Of a stretch of 36,173 bases of DNA, positions 17,561 to 24,919 are shown piece by piece (within the stretch, counting starts at the first letter, position 1; each line of letters opens with the position of its first letter). This DNA comes from Candidatus Poribacteria bacterium. GTDB lineage: Bacteria > Poribacteria > WGA-4E > WGA-3G. The notes beneath the pieces are model-generated. The model was not told the origin of the DNA, did not search any database, and saw nothing but the letters and a program-made list of their open reading frames with translations. Made by a program: the position numbers and the translations under genes. The DNA lies in NCBI GenBank assembly GCA_022821065.1, contig JAJEEK010000038.1, positions 1 to 36,173 of the forward strand, written 5' to 3'.

Positions 17561-18601
17561 ATGAAAAACTACATACCCATTTTCATACTCTTACTTACCA
17601 CTATCTCCTGTGCAAGTGCCGAAGACCAACAAGATTATAGCAACGACGAAATCCGTACCCTACTTCCCTACGATGCAATTCCCGCTATTACCGAACCGCA
17701 ATTCGTCTTTGCCAGTGCAGCGAAATTAGACGCAGATGCACCTGTCATCGGTGTAAACCTCAACGGTGAAAGTCATGCCTATTCGCTCTATCTGCTCAAC
17801 GGACACGAGATCGTCAACGATGTTGTCGGCGGACAGAACATCGCCACGACGTGGTGACCGCTCTGCAGAACGGCTATCGTGTATAGCCGAGACCTTGAGG
17901 GTAAAACGTATACCTTCGGTGTCAGCGGAAAATTGTGGCGGGACGCGCTGTTGATGTACGACCATCAGACCCGTTCGCTCTGGTCGCATATCACTGGGGA
18001 AGCGATACAAGGACCGCTGAAGGGGAAGCAATTAACGTTACTCTCCTCCATACCACAGATTGCATGGGAAACGTGGCAGCAGAATTATCCAGACACCCAA
18101 GTGCTGTCCGTACCTACCGCGGGCGGAACGATTGAAGGTCTCAGTCGAGATACCTACGCAGATTATCACGCCAGTCAGCGCACAGGTGTCAGTGGAACCG
18201 AATACATTGATAACAGACTCCCAAATAAGTCGCTCGTCATCGGTGTTCAGTTAAGGGTTGAAGCCGGTGATACACACTTCCGAGCTTATCCGACCACACA
18301 CTTTACCGAAACTGCTGTGGTCAACGATACACTCGGCGATGTACCGCTGCTGATTTTTCATGACAAAACGTCGTTCGCAACAACAGTCTTTAAACGCCTC
18401 GTGGAGGGGGAGCCGCTAACCTTTAAGCACGAGGATGATTATTTTGCACAAGATGATTCAGGGACAAAATGGAATCTAATTACAGGTGAAGCAACATCTG
18501 GCGAATATAGCGGAACCCTTTTAGAACGGGTCCCCGCTGTCAATATCTATTGGTTCGCTTGGGCCCGGTATTATCCGCAAACAACAATCTACGGTCAGTA
18601 G
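17561..18601 (+). CDS. DUF3179 protein, candidate selenoprotein (TGA at codon 99)
   Basis: Read through the in-frame TGA at 17855-17857 this is one frame of 346 residues; without readthrough only 98 residues are made. N-terminus MKNYIPIFILLLTTISCASA is a signal peptide, so the product is exported. DUF3179 features: HEIVNDVVGGQNIATTW before the TGA and PLCRTAIVYSRDLEGKTYTFG after it. Family members have CPLC at this place, so the TGA would give U-P-L-C (Sec99, Cys102), a UxxC redox pair. The frame after the TGA is intact for 247 codons, and a hairpin of bacterial SECIS form follows. The second half repeats the fold (AVVNDTLGDVPLLIF) without the CxxC. A recent nonsense mutation (TGC to TGA) is the alternative. 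Confidence 0.7.
17871..17889 (+). promoter_or_regulatory. Candidate bacterial SECIS hairpin
   Basis: Thirteen bases after the TGA a perfect 7 bp stem, CGGCTAT (17871-17877) and ATAGCCG (17883-17889), closes a five-base loop CGTGT that has G as its second base followed by T. The loop starts 20 bases after the TGA. Known bacterial SECIS elements are short stem-loops with a G (often GU) at the top, roughly 16-37 bases after the UGA, so place and shape agree. The stem lies wholly inside coding sequence. Confidence 0.6.
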
Positions 18602-18652
18602 TGTTCATTGGTGATATGTGCTCAGTATCGGGCGAGGTAACCTTAAAAAAAC

Positions 18653-18669
18653 ACCCAAGCAAAAACCCC
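18653..18669 (+). repeat. Short dispersed intergenic motif, copy 2
   Basis: Second copy of ACCCAAGCAAAAACCCC, preceded by a run of A, in the 116 bp gap between the convergent DUF3179 and SDR genes. Nothing resembling a strong terminator hairpin is seen here, though this is where one is expected. Confidence 0.45.
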
Positions 18670-18717
18670 CTACGCTTAATACACCGTAAACTTTAAAGTA
18701 GAAGAAGCAGTCGCCTG

Positions 18718-19479
18718 TTAATCCTCTAATTCAACAACTTCACCTGTCATATTCCGGTGCAGCGTCGGTCGGATAACTAATTCGGGGATATTGCTCCGTT
18801 GCGGCAGCGTCGCGATGAGCAGTATCGCTGCTGAGGTTTCGTCAACGTCTACCATCAGTGTGCGCGCCTCAGCATCCGGCGGGATCGGACGATTGTCCAG
18901 AATCGGTGTTGCCACCTCGCCAGGGACGACCACGCTTGCCCGGATACCCGTGTTCCGTAGATCAGCATTAAGAAATTCCGTGAAGTTGATAACACCCGCC
19001 TTCGCCGCACCGTACGCGAAACCGCTAAACGGACCCGGCGTAACTGCCGCGAGCGATGAAATATTGATAATCGTTCCCGATTTCGCCTTCAACATCGCTG
19101 GTACAACCGCCTGCGTACAGAAGAAAGTCCCGATCAGATTTGAATCAATCACTGAGCGCGCTTCTTCAGGCGTTGTATTGAGGAGCCTTCGATTGTGTGA
19201 ACTGTGTCCGGCATTGTTCACCAGCACATCAATCCGTCCGAACTTCTCAAGCACATCGGCAACCATCGCTTCAACCGCATCATAATCAGCCACATCAAGC
19301 GTGTAACTCACCGCTTTCCCACCTGCTGTTTCAACCTCGGCTTTGACAGATGCCAATTTCGATTCAGTTCTGCCGATAATGACAACCGTTGCTCCCTCTT
19401 CTGCCATCGTGAGCGCAGCACCGCGACCGATACCGCTCCCGCCACCTGTAATAATACAGACTTGTCCCTCTAAACGCAT
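18718..19479 (-). CDS. Short-chain dehydrogenase/reductase (SDR)
   Basis: 253 residues, classical SDR. Cofactor motif TGGGSGIG at 11-18, NNAG at 88-91, catalytic Ser141/142 (NISS), Tyr156 and Lys160 (YGAAK). The residue after the second strand (IGRTESK) is Arg, which favours NADP(H). Substrate unknown; typical 3-oxoacyl or sugar/alcohol reductase size. GGAGG lies 7 bp before the ATG and overlaps the stop of the small frame upstream, so the two may be coupled. Confidence 0.94.
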   Translation of the reverse strand: MRLEGQVCIITGGGSGIGRGAALTMAEEGATVVIIGRTESKLASVKAEVETAGGKAVSYTLDVADYDAVEAMVADVLEKFGRIDVLVNNAGHSSHNRRLLNTTPEEARSVIDSNLIGTFFCTQAVVPAMLKAKSGTIINISSLAAVTPGPFSGFAYGAAKAGVINFTEFLNADLRNTGIRASVVVPGEVATPILDNRPIPPDAEARTLMVDVDETSAAILLIATLPQRSNIPELVIRPTLHRNMTGEVVELED

Positions 19480-19481
19480 TC

Positions 19482-19652
19482 TTAACCTCCATTGGGTAAA
19501 ACCGGTTTCACTGCCGCTTTCACCTTTTTTGATAACGATTCGAGTTCGTACTGGGCATCCGAGATTTTATCGCGATGCCCATCGAACGGGTAACCACCCC
19601 TGCCAGTTTCATTAAAATAGGCACTCAATTGGTAACGCTGAAAGATATTCAT
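19482..19652 (-). CDS. Possible small protein (56 aa) or gene remnant upstream of the SDR
   Basis: A 56-codon frame from ATG 19652 begins MNIFQRYQLSAYFNE, continues GGYPFDGHRDKISDAQYEL and ends VKAAVKPVLPNGG. Its TAA overlaps the SDR ribosome binding site and ends 2 bp before the SDR start. AGAGG lies 11 bp upstream of the ATG. A second short frame from ATG 19705 (MHTIHSTLTEEEKR) lies just upstream in another phase, so this may be a frameshifted remnant. No family recognised. Composition resembles a real protein. Confidence 0.35.
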   Translation of the reverse strand: MNIFQRYQLSAYFNETGRGGYPFDGHRDKISDAQYELESLSKKVKAAVKPVLPNGG

Positions 19653-19724
19653 CCGCGGGTAATCCTCTTCTCCTCTTCCGTCAAAGTGGAATGGATTGTA
19701 TGCATTAATGCGACTCCGCAGTTT

Positions 19725-20810
19725 TTAGTTGTCAATTTGCTTAAGTTTGCCCCAGAGGGTTGTCTGTTTTTCTGGACTCGGTGAAACAGAGAGAAATCCC
19801 TCTGGCACCCATGCAGGAGACACATCGACTCCCCTCTCCTTTACAAGTGGTGTTCCACGATCCTTACCCTTCGCGTCAATAATATAGATGTCAGCGGTCT
19901 GCCCGAGTATTGTATCTGAATAAACGTAGGCAATTTGTTGACCGTCAGGAGACCACGCGGGAGAATAAATTTCAGGGAGCGAAAAAGGTGGTAGCGGGAC
20001 ATTCACAGGTTTCTGTTGCGCTGCTATCGGCGGCTTTACTACGGGACCCCCTTGCGTAAGTTGGCGAAAGTTGTCTCCATCCACGTCAATTACACAGAGG
20101 TGATATCGCTGATCTTGAGGGATATGGAGACTGAAAGCGATCTGTTTTCCATCCGGAGACCAAGCACATTTACTTGTAACCCTGCCTCTGTTTAGGTCAG
20201 GAACCCGTCTCAACTTTTTCCCATTGGCATTCATTACATAGAGGCCGTTCCGCATACCCGCTTTATCGTGGGATAAAGAGACAAAAGCGATCTGCTTTCC
20301 ATCCGGAGACCAGGCAGGTCGCCCGTAGTATCCGGGGTCTGTTAACGCTACGGGATGTGCACCGTTGACATCCGTTTTGTAGATGCGGGACCTTTCGGCA
20401 TCACCAGCGACATAGGCAATCCACTTTCCATCCGGGGACCATGCTGGGAACAATTCTCTCTCATCGCGGTTTGTAAGTCGCCAATGTTCCCGTGTCTTTG
20501 TGTCCATGACATAAGTTTTGCGAACTTCATCTCCGTTGGAGGTATATGCCAAAAAACGCCCATCTGGAGACCAGGTCAGATCCGGTGGCCATGGCGGCCC
20601 ACTATTATCCTTAGGGACCAGGTTTGTTGTGAGCCTGCGAAGCCCTTTTTTATTCGTATCCATGATATAAATGTCTAAATTCCCTGAACGGTTGGAAGCA
20701 AAGGATAACCACTTACGTTCCGCAGCGTCTGCCCAATTGTCTATGAACAGTAGACATCCACTTAGCAACAACACCGTCCCTAATACTACATAAGTTGGTG
20801 TACGCTTCAT
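19725..20810 (-). CDS. TolB-like beta-propeller lipoprotein (PD40 repeats)
   Basis: 361 residues. The N-terminus MKRTPTYVVLGTVLLLSGC has a lipobox (LSGC), so it is a lipid-anchored envelope protein. At least five WD40-like PD40 units are visible with the motif AWSPDGKxIAY or TWSPDGRFLAY, each preceded by a strand such as SFASNRSGNLDIYIMD. This resembles the propeller of TolB and of many peptidases, but the TolB N-terminal domain is absent. Likely binds a partner or sugar; function unknown. AGGAGG precedes the ATG. Divergent from the aldolase operon across a 157 bp gap. Confidence 0.9.
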   Translation of the reverse strand: MKRTPTYVVLGTVLLLSGCLLFIDNWADAAERKWLSFASNRSGNLDIYIMDTNKKGLRRLTTNLVPKDNSGPPWPPDLTWSPDGRFLAYTSNGDEVRKTYVMDTKTREHWRLTNRDERELFPAWSPDGKWIAYVAGDAERSRIYKTDVNGAHPVALTDPGYYGRPAWSPDGKQIAFVSLSHDKAGMRNGLYVMNANGKKLRRVPDLNRGRVTSKCAWSPDGKQIAFSLHIPQDQRYHLCVIDVDGDNFRQLTQGGPVVKPPIAAQQKPVNVPLPPFSLPEIYSPAWSPDGQQIAYVYSDTILGQTADIYIIDAKGKDRGTPLVKERGVDVSPAWVPEGFLSVSPSPEKQTTLWGKLKQIDN

Positions 20811-20893
20811 ATTGACAGATTCCTCCTATTATTTAGAATACAGATTAGCAGAAATGTGTAAAATTTTCAAGCGTTCGGTGGTGTCAAAAATGC

Positions 20894-20921
20894 TTGACAA
20901 AAATCGGAAAACGCTTATAAT
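20894..20921 (+). promoter_or_regulatory. Near-consensus sigma-70 promoter of the aldolase/Mo-hydroxylase operon
   Basis: TTGACA (20894-20899) and TATAAT (20916-20921), both perfect, with a 16 bp spacer. The predicted start is about 40 bp before the GTG of the aldolase gene. Such a strong core promoter for a catabolic operon usually needs repression, but no clear operator palindrome is seen. Confidence 0.75.
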
Positions 20922-20967
20922 AAAGATAGACTTCATCATTTGACAGGCGCGCAGGGAGGATATCTGA

Positions 20968-21633
20968 GTGTCCATAAAACAACGCATTCACAATAAAGAA
21001 ACGATTAAGATTGCGTCCGGTGTTCCGTTTGGTTGTAGCCGTGCCGAGATGGAAGCTGTCCTCAGTCGAGACGACTACGATTTAATCAGTGTTGATCATC
21101 AGCACGCAGCGGCGGACGAAGACAAACTCGTTGAATACTGCAAGATGGCAGACGCGTTCGGTGTCGGCGTGCAACTCCGTATCAAACATACACGCCACGC
21201 TTATTTGATCGGCAATATGTTGGATTTGGGACCGCTTGCGATTGTCGTACCGCAAGTCGAAACAGTCGAAACGGTTGACGAAGCAATCGATGCGTTCTAC
21301 TACCTGCCGATGGGCAAACGAAGCTGGGGCCCCCTTAATTCGTACGGCATTAACCGCGGCATGGATCGCCTCGAATATGCTGAATGGTGGAACAACACCG
21401 GTATCCTCATCTTACAAATTGAGTCCGTAGATGCTGTGATTAACGTCCGCAAGTTCGCGAAACCCGGCGTGGATATGGTAACCTTCGGTGAGAATGACCT
21501 GAATTTCAGCATAGAGTCATACCCGAAGTCCCCGTTTAAAGACTTTCAAGAGTGCTTTGCGCATGTGCAAACCCAGTTGGCGGATACACACGTCAAGGTA
21601 GGACCGGGAGCTGCCCCGACGTTTACATTGTAA
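20968..21633 (+). CDS. HpcH/HpaI-type aldolase
   Basis: 221 residues from GTG 20968, supported by GGGAGG 8 bp upstream. Class II aldolase family that splits 2-keto-3-deoxy acids or 4-hydroxy-2-oxo acids into pyruvate and an aldehyde. Catalytic residues are visible: the Asp/His pair in SVDHQHAA (His46), Arg in VQLRIKHT, the metal-binding Glu in LILQIESVD and Asp in FGENDLNFS. PQVET near the middle matches the family. It is about 30 residues shorter than usual at the C-terminus (ends PGAAPTFTL). First gene after the strong promoter; followed 70 bp later by a dehydrogenase. Confidence 0.9.
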   Translation: MSIKQRIHNKETIKIASGVPFGCSRAEMEAVLSRDDYDLISVDHQHAAADEDKLVEYCKMADAFGVGVQLRIKHTRHAYLIGNMLDLGPLAIVVPQVETVETVDEAIDAFYYLPMGKRSWGPLNSYGINRGMDRLEYAEWWNNTGILILQIESVDAVINVRKFAKPGVDMVTFGENDLNFSIESYPKSPFKDFQECFAHVQTQLADTHVKVGPGAAPTFTL

Positions 21634-21703
21634 GAAACATCTTTTGATAGCGATCATTGAGCGAAAAAGATAAAAGAACATTACGACTAAGGAGTACCGT
21701 TTA

Positions 21704-22948
21704 ATGTCAAAACGAATCAGAATCGGGCTTGTTGGGTGCGGTATGATTGCGGGATCCCATATTAATGGGTATCTGGCGCATCCACAACACGCCGAAATTG
21801 TTGCAGTCTGCGATCCAGTAGAAGCGAATGTCAAGCGGCGACACGGAGAAGTCCTGTCGGTTGCAGCGTCGCGTGCAGAAGCCGCAAAGACTGAAGCAGA
21901 AAAGGCAGAAACCGCAGAGGCGCGCGAACGGTTGAAAGGCAATGCTGCGCTTTTAACAGAATATGCCGATAACGGGGTCAAAATCTTCAGCGACTACAAC
22001 GATATGCTGAAGGAATGCGATTTAGATGCCGTGAGTCTTGCAATACCGCCGTTTGTCCACGAAGACGCGACAGTCGCAGCGGCGAAATTAGGGAAACATG
22101 TTTTCTGCGAGAAACCGATGGCACGTACAGCGACAGAGGCACGGAATATGCGTGATGCCTGTGACACAGCCGGTGTTAAACTCGCATATCAGAGTGGTGG
22201 CACATGCCTTGATCCGACGAGCTACGCCATCCGAGATTATATCACCTCTGGAAAACTCGGCGATGTCTACTACGGTAGACTTACCAGTTTCCGTGTCCGC
22301 GGTAGACCGAATGTAGATATGTTTGGTTTTGGCAGATGGTTTCTCAATTCTGCTTATAGCGGTGGTGGCACGGTATACGATACAGGTGTCTACGACATCA
22401 ACCGTTCTATCTATCTGCTCGGTTCTCCACAGCCCGCCACAATCAGTGGTATTGCCTATCGTGGGATGCTCCCCGAATACACAGGTGAAGAGATCAACGA
22501 CGTTGAGGAGCATATATCTATCTTAGTCCGATTCAGCAACGGTATGTCGTTTACGTATGAACACGGTTGGGCAAGCAATTTGGCAGAACACCCGCAAGGC
22601 ATCTTCATCTTCGGTTCTAAAGGTTCGTTTAGTGGCAATAAACTGTTCATGGAAAAAGGGAAATGGGATACCGACGATGAAGGGAACCGTCGGCGTTATC
22701 AAGGCAATCTCGTCGAAACGCCGTTGGAGCTGCCGAAGCAGCCCATCCCAGATAAGTTTCGTGATTTCCTTGATGCTTGTAACAGCGACGCGCAACCTAT
22801 CAGTAATGGCGATGTCGGTTTGAAAGTTACTGAGATCATGAGCGGTTCGCTCTTGTCAGCGAAACTCGGACGCGAAATCAGCGTAGAAGAGCTATATGAG
22901 ATAGAGGCACTCCGCACGGAACCGACACCGGGTTGGCCGATTCCATAA
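21704..22948 (+). CDS. Gfo/Idh/MocA family oxidoreductase
   Basis: 414 residues. NAD(P)-binding Rossmann domain begins IRIGLVGCGMIAGSHINGY; EKP motif in HVFCEKPMARTATEAR; then the alpha/beta domain with SGGGTVYDTGVYDINRSIYLLG. These enzymes oxidise or reduce sugars, inositols and related compounds. An Ala/Glu-rich helical insert of roughly 45 residues (about 45-90, with RAEAAKTEAEKAETAEARERL) lies in the Rossmann domain where most homologues have a short loop. AAGGAG precedes the ATG. Second gene of the operon. Confidence 0.94.
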   Translation: MSKRIRIGLVGCGMIAGSHINGYLAHPQHAEIVAVCDPVEANVKRRHGEVLSVAASRAEAAKTEAEKAETAEARERLKGNAALLTEYADNGVKIFSDYNDMLKECDLDAVSLAIPPFVHEDATVAAAKLGKHVFCEKPMARTATEARNMRDACDTAGVKLAYQSGGTCLDPTSYAIRDYITSGKLGDVYYGRLTSFRVRGRPNVDMFGFGRWFLNSAYSGGGTVYDTGVYDINRSIYLLGSPQPATISGIAYRGMLPEYTGEEINDVEEHISILVRFSNGMSFTYEHGWASNLAEHPQGIFIFGSKGSFSGNKLFMEKGKWDTDDEGNRRRYQGNLVETPLELPKQPIPDKFRDFLDACNSDAQPISNGDVGLKVTEIMSGSLLSAKLGREISVEELYEIEALRTEPTPGWPIP

Positions 22949-22969
22949 AGCGGCACACCGGATTTTAGG

Positions 22970-22999
22970 TTGACAAACGAGCCTGTCATCAGGTATCCT
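22970..22999 (+). promoter_or_regulatory. Possible internal promoter before the Mo-hydroxylase genes
   Basis: TTGACA at 22970-22975 and TATCCT at 22994-22999, 18 bp apart. The -10 is weak and overlaps the left arm of the inverted repeat at 22996-23044, which could let a protein bound there block it. Confidence 0.35.
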
Positions 23000-23044
23000 T
23001 TAAGGTGGTGTTGGATGTGCGGAAGTACGCATCATCTTAAAGGA
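22996..23044 (+). promoter_or_regulatory. Leader stem-loop or operator before the FAD subunit gene
   Basis: TCCTTTAAGGTGGTG (22996-23010) and CATCATCTTAAAGGA (23030-23044) pair over 15 positions, two of them G-T. The 19-base loop can form a smaller TGCG/CGCA stem. It lies 10 bases before the GGAGG of the FAD subunit gene. It may be a 5' leader hairpin controlling translation, or an operator. It does not look like the full Moco riboswitch, as far as can be judged by eye. Confidence 0.5.
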
Positions 23045-23065
23045 AAATGACACGGAGGATTGAAT

Positions 23066-23920
23066 TTGAAAAGTTTTGAGTTTTTTGAACCCACTACCCT
23101 CGCGGAAGCGTCCCGCTTGTTTGCAGAGGAGCACGCGCAGCTCCTCGCAGGCGGAACTGATCTTGTTATCGGTATGAAGGCATACACCGAAACGCCGCAA
23201 TCCGTGATTAGCTTACAGAGGATTCCCGGCTTAGCCGGTATTACGACTTATGGCGATAGCATCAACATCGGTGCGATGACGAAGGTTCGGGAAGTCGAAC
23301 TCTCGGCAGATGTTCAGCAACATCACACGGCGTTAGCGGAAGGTGCTTCGGAAATCGGTTCCATCCAGATCCGAAACCTCGCAACTATCGGTGGAAACAT
23401 CGCACACGCCTCTCCGGCAGCGGATACAGTCGCAGGGCTGCTCGTCGCCGATGCACAGGTCGACATCGCCAGTGCTGATGGTGAACGGAGCGTACCGATC
23501 AACGAACTTTTCACCGGACCCGGACAGACTGTCTTAGCACCCGGCGAGATTATCACGCGTTTCCGGCTACCGAAACCAGCATCTGGTTCCCACTATATCA
23601 AACACAAGATCCGTGAAGTCATGGATTTGGCGTTCATCGGGGTCGCAGCTGCTGTTAATCTTGACAACGGGACAATAACGGATGTTCGCATCGGACTCGC
23701 CGCAGTCGCACCGACACCGGTTCGGGCAACAGAGGCGGAGAATCTCCTAAGCGGCAACGCACCGACACCGGAACTGCTGGAAGAAGCGGGTGAAGCCGCT
23801 GCGTCCGGATGCAGCCCGATATCCGATTTACGATGCTCCGCTGAACATCGCAGAGAGATGGTCAATATCCTAACAAAACGAACCGTCCAAAACGCTTTAG
23901 CACGCGCAAGCGGAGAATAA
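23066..23920 (+). CDS. FAD-binding subunit of a molybdenum hydroxylase (CoxM/XdhB type)
   Basis: 284 residues from TTG 23066, chosen because GGAGG (23054-23058) lies 7 bp upstream; a TTG two codons earlier is too close to it. The FAD-binding motifs LLAGGTDLVIGMK and TIGGNIAHASPAADT are both present, and the C-terminal CO-dehydrogenase-flavoprotein domain follows (IRVGLAAVAPTPVRA-like stretch, here DVRIGLAAVAPTPVRATEAE). It passes electrons from the Fe-S subunit to an acceptor. Third gene of the operon; the 2Fe-2S subunit gene follows after 62 bp. Confidence 0.95.
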   Translation: MKSFEFFEPTTLAEASRLFAEEHAQLLAGGTDLVIGMKAYTETPQSVISLQRIPGLAGITTYGDSINIGAMTKVREVELSADVQQHHTALAEGASEIGSIQIRNLATIGGNIAHASPAADTVAGLLVADAQVDIASADGERSVPINELFTGPGQTVLAPGEIITRFRLPKPASGSHYIKHKIREVMDLAFIGVAAAVNLDNGTITDVRIGLAAVAPTPVRATEAENLLSGNAPTPELLEEAGEAAASGCSPISDLRCSAEHRREMVNILTKRTVQNALARASGE

Positions 23921-23939
23921 AATAGGCATTCATACCTAA

Positions 23940-23959
23940 CGCGAGGGATGACGCTCGCG
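23940..23959 (+). other. Short GC-rich hairpin between FAD and Fe-S subunit genes
   Basis: CGCGAG and CTCGCG arms with an eight-base loop, in the 62 bp between the two genes. No run of T follows, so it is not a typical terminator; it may stabilise or process the mRNA. Confidence 0.4.
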
Positions 23960-23982
23960 ATGTATACGTTAAGGAGAAAAAT

Positions 23983-24462
23983 ATGGCAAAACATCCAGTG
24001 AAACTAACGGTCAACGGTGACGAACACGATCTACTTATCGAACCCCGCAAAACCCTATTGGCTGTCCTCCGTGATACGATCGGTCTGACAGGTACGAAAG
24101 AGGGGTGCAGTACGGGGGACTGCGGTGCATGCACCGTGATCGTTGACGGTAAAGCCGTAACATCGTGCATGGTCCTCGGTGTCACCGCCTCTGGAAAAGA
24201 GATTACCACCATCGAAGGTTTAGCCAGCGACGGTGAACTCCATCCCGTCCAGCAGGCATTTATTGACACAGGTGGCTATCAGTGCGGTTTCTGCACCCCG
24301 GGTTTCATCATGGCATCGAAAGTACTCATCGACGAGAACCCGGACAGAAGCGAAGAGGAATTCAGACACGCGCTCGGCGGGAACATCTGTCGCTGTACCG
24401 GATATACGAAGATTCTTGAAGCAGTTTTGAAAGCCGCGGAAGAGATCCGCACAACCGGATAA
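23983..24462 (+). CDS. 2Fe-2S subunit of a molybdenum hydroxylase (CoxS/XdhC type)
   Basis: 159 residues, the family length. Plant-ferredoxin-like domain with Cys42, Cys47, Cys50 (GCSTGDCGAC) and Cys62 for the first cluster; helical domain with Cys101, Cys104 (CGFC) and Cys136, Cys138 (CRC) for the second, next to the molybdenum site. AAGGAG precedes the ATG. Fourth gene of the operon. Confidence 0.97.
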   Translation: MAKHPVKLTVNGDEHDLLIEPRKTLLAVLRDTIGLTGTKEGCSTGDCGACTVIVDGKAVTSCMVLGVTASGKEITTIEGLASDGELHPVQQAFIDTGGYQCGFCTPGFIMASKVLIDENPDRSEEEFRHALGGNICRCTGYTKILEAVLKAAEEIRTTG

Positions 24463-24532
24463 AGAACAGGATTGAGGATGCCTCGATTCGGAAATTGGGG
24501 CTACAAATATATTATTTTTTAGAGGAGAAAAC

Positions 24533-24763
24533 ATGGCAAAGACGCATCGTGGAACAGGCATAAGACACCTTTATGTTGATCCAAACGGGAACGTCCACCA
24601 AGGCGAATATAACAACGGTCGTGGCACCTGTCCAGTTTGTGAACGCACGGGTGTGAAAGTGCTTTATGAACGCGAAGTTGGCGAGAATACCGTAAAGGTC
24701 TGTAAAAGATGTAATACCGCCATCGGACGCGGTAAACTTCACCATCTCGTTGCAAGCGCATAA
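24533..24763 (+). CDS. Small zinc-ribbon protein inside the Mo-hydroxylase operon
   Basis: 76 residues. Two CxxC knuckles, Cys33/Cys36 (TCPVCERTG) and Cys57/Cys60 (VCKRCNTAIG), spaced 20 residues apart as in zinc ribbons. The N-terminus is basic with VDPNGNVHQGEYNNGRG. No family recognised. GAGGAG lies 6 bp before the ATG. It is placed between the Fe-S and molybdopterin subunit genes, all in one direction, so it is probably made with them. It could be a chaperone-like or structural helper for the enzyme, or a nucleic-acid-binding protein; this is open. Confidence 0.85.
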   Translation: MAKTHRGTGIRHLYVDPNGNVHQGEYNNGRGTCPVCERTGVKVLYEREVGENTVKVCKRCNTAIGRGKLHHLVASA

Positions 24764-24764
24764 A

Positions 24765-24900
24765 TGGTTCTTGGTTCTCGGTTATTAGTTTTTAGTTAAC
24801 CTCTTGTGGCAGGTACAGATGATGTTACCGCCACAGCAACCCTCTTTAACTGATAACTGAAAGGTTTTTCGCAGAAAAACCGAACTGATAACTGACAAGT
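24765..24900. repeat. Intergenic hairpin repeat, family 1, copy D
   Basis: Left arm with GGTTATTAGTTTTTAGTTAA, central stem TGTGGC (24805-24810) / GCCACA (24830-24835), right arm with TTAACTGATAACTGA and a nested perfect hairpin GGTTTTTC-GCA-GAAAAACC (24863-24881) followed by AACTGATAACTGAC. Read in reverse, the right half matches the left half of copy A at 712-760. It fills the gap before the molybdopterin subunit gene. Confidence 0.7.
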
Positions 24901-24919
24901 CATAAAAAAGGAGAATTGG

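Noticed and set aside
17561..17857. Treating the 98-residue frame and the following frame as two separate genes
   Set aside because: Both are in the same phase, the second has no ribosome binding site or start at its beginning, and the DUF3179 domain spans the TGA.
22996..23044. Molybdenum cofactor riboswitch
   Set aside because: Only one long stem with a small inner stem is seen; the several conserved helices of that riboswitch class could not be recognised by eye.
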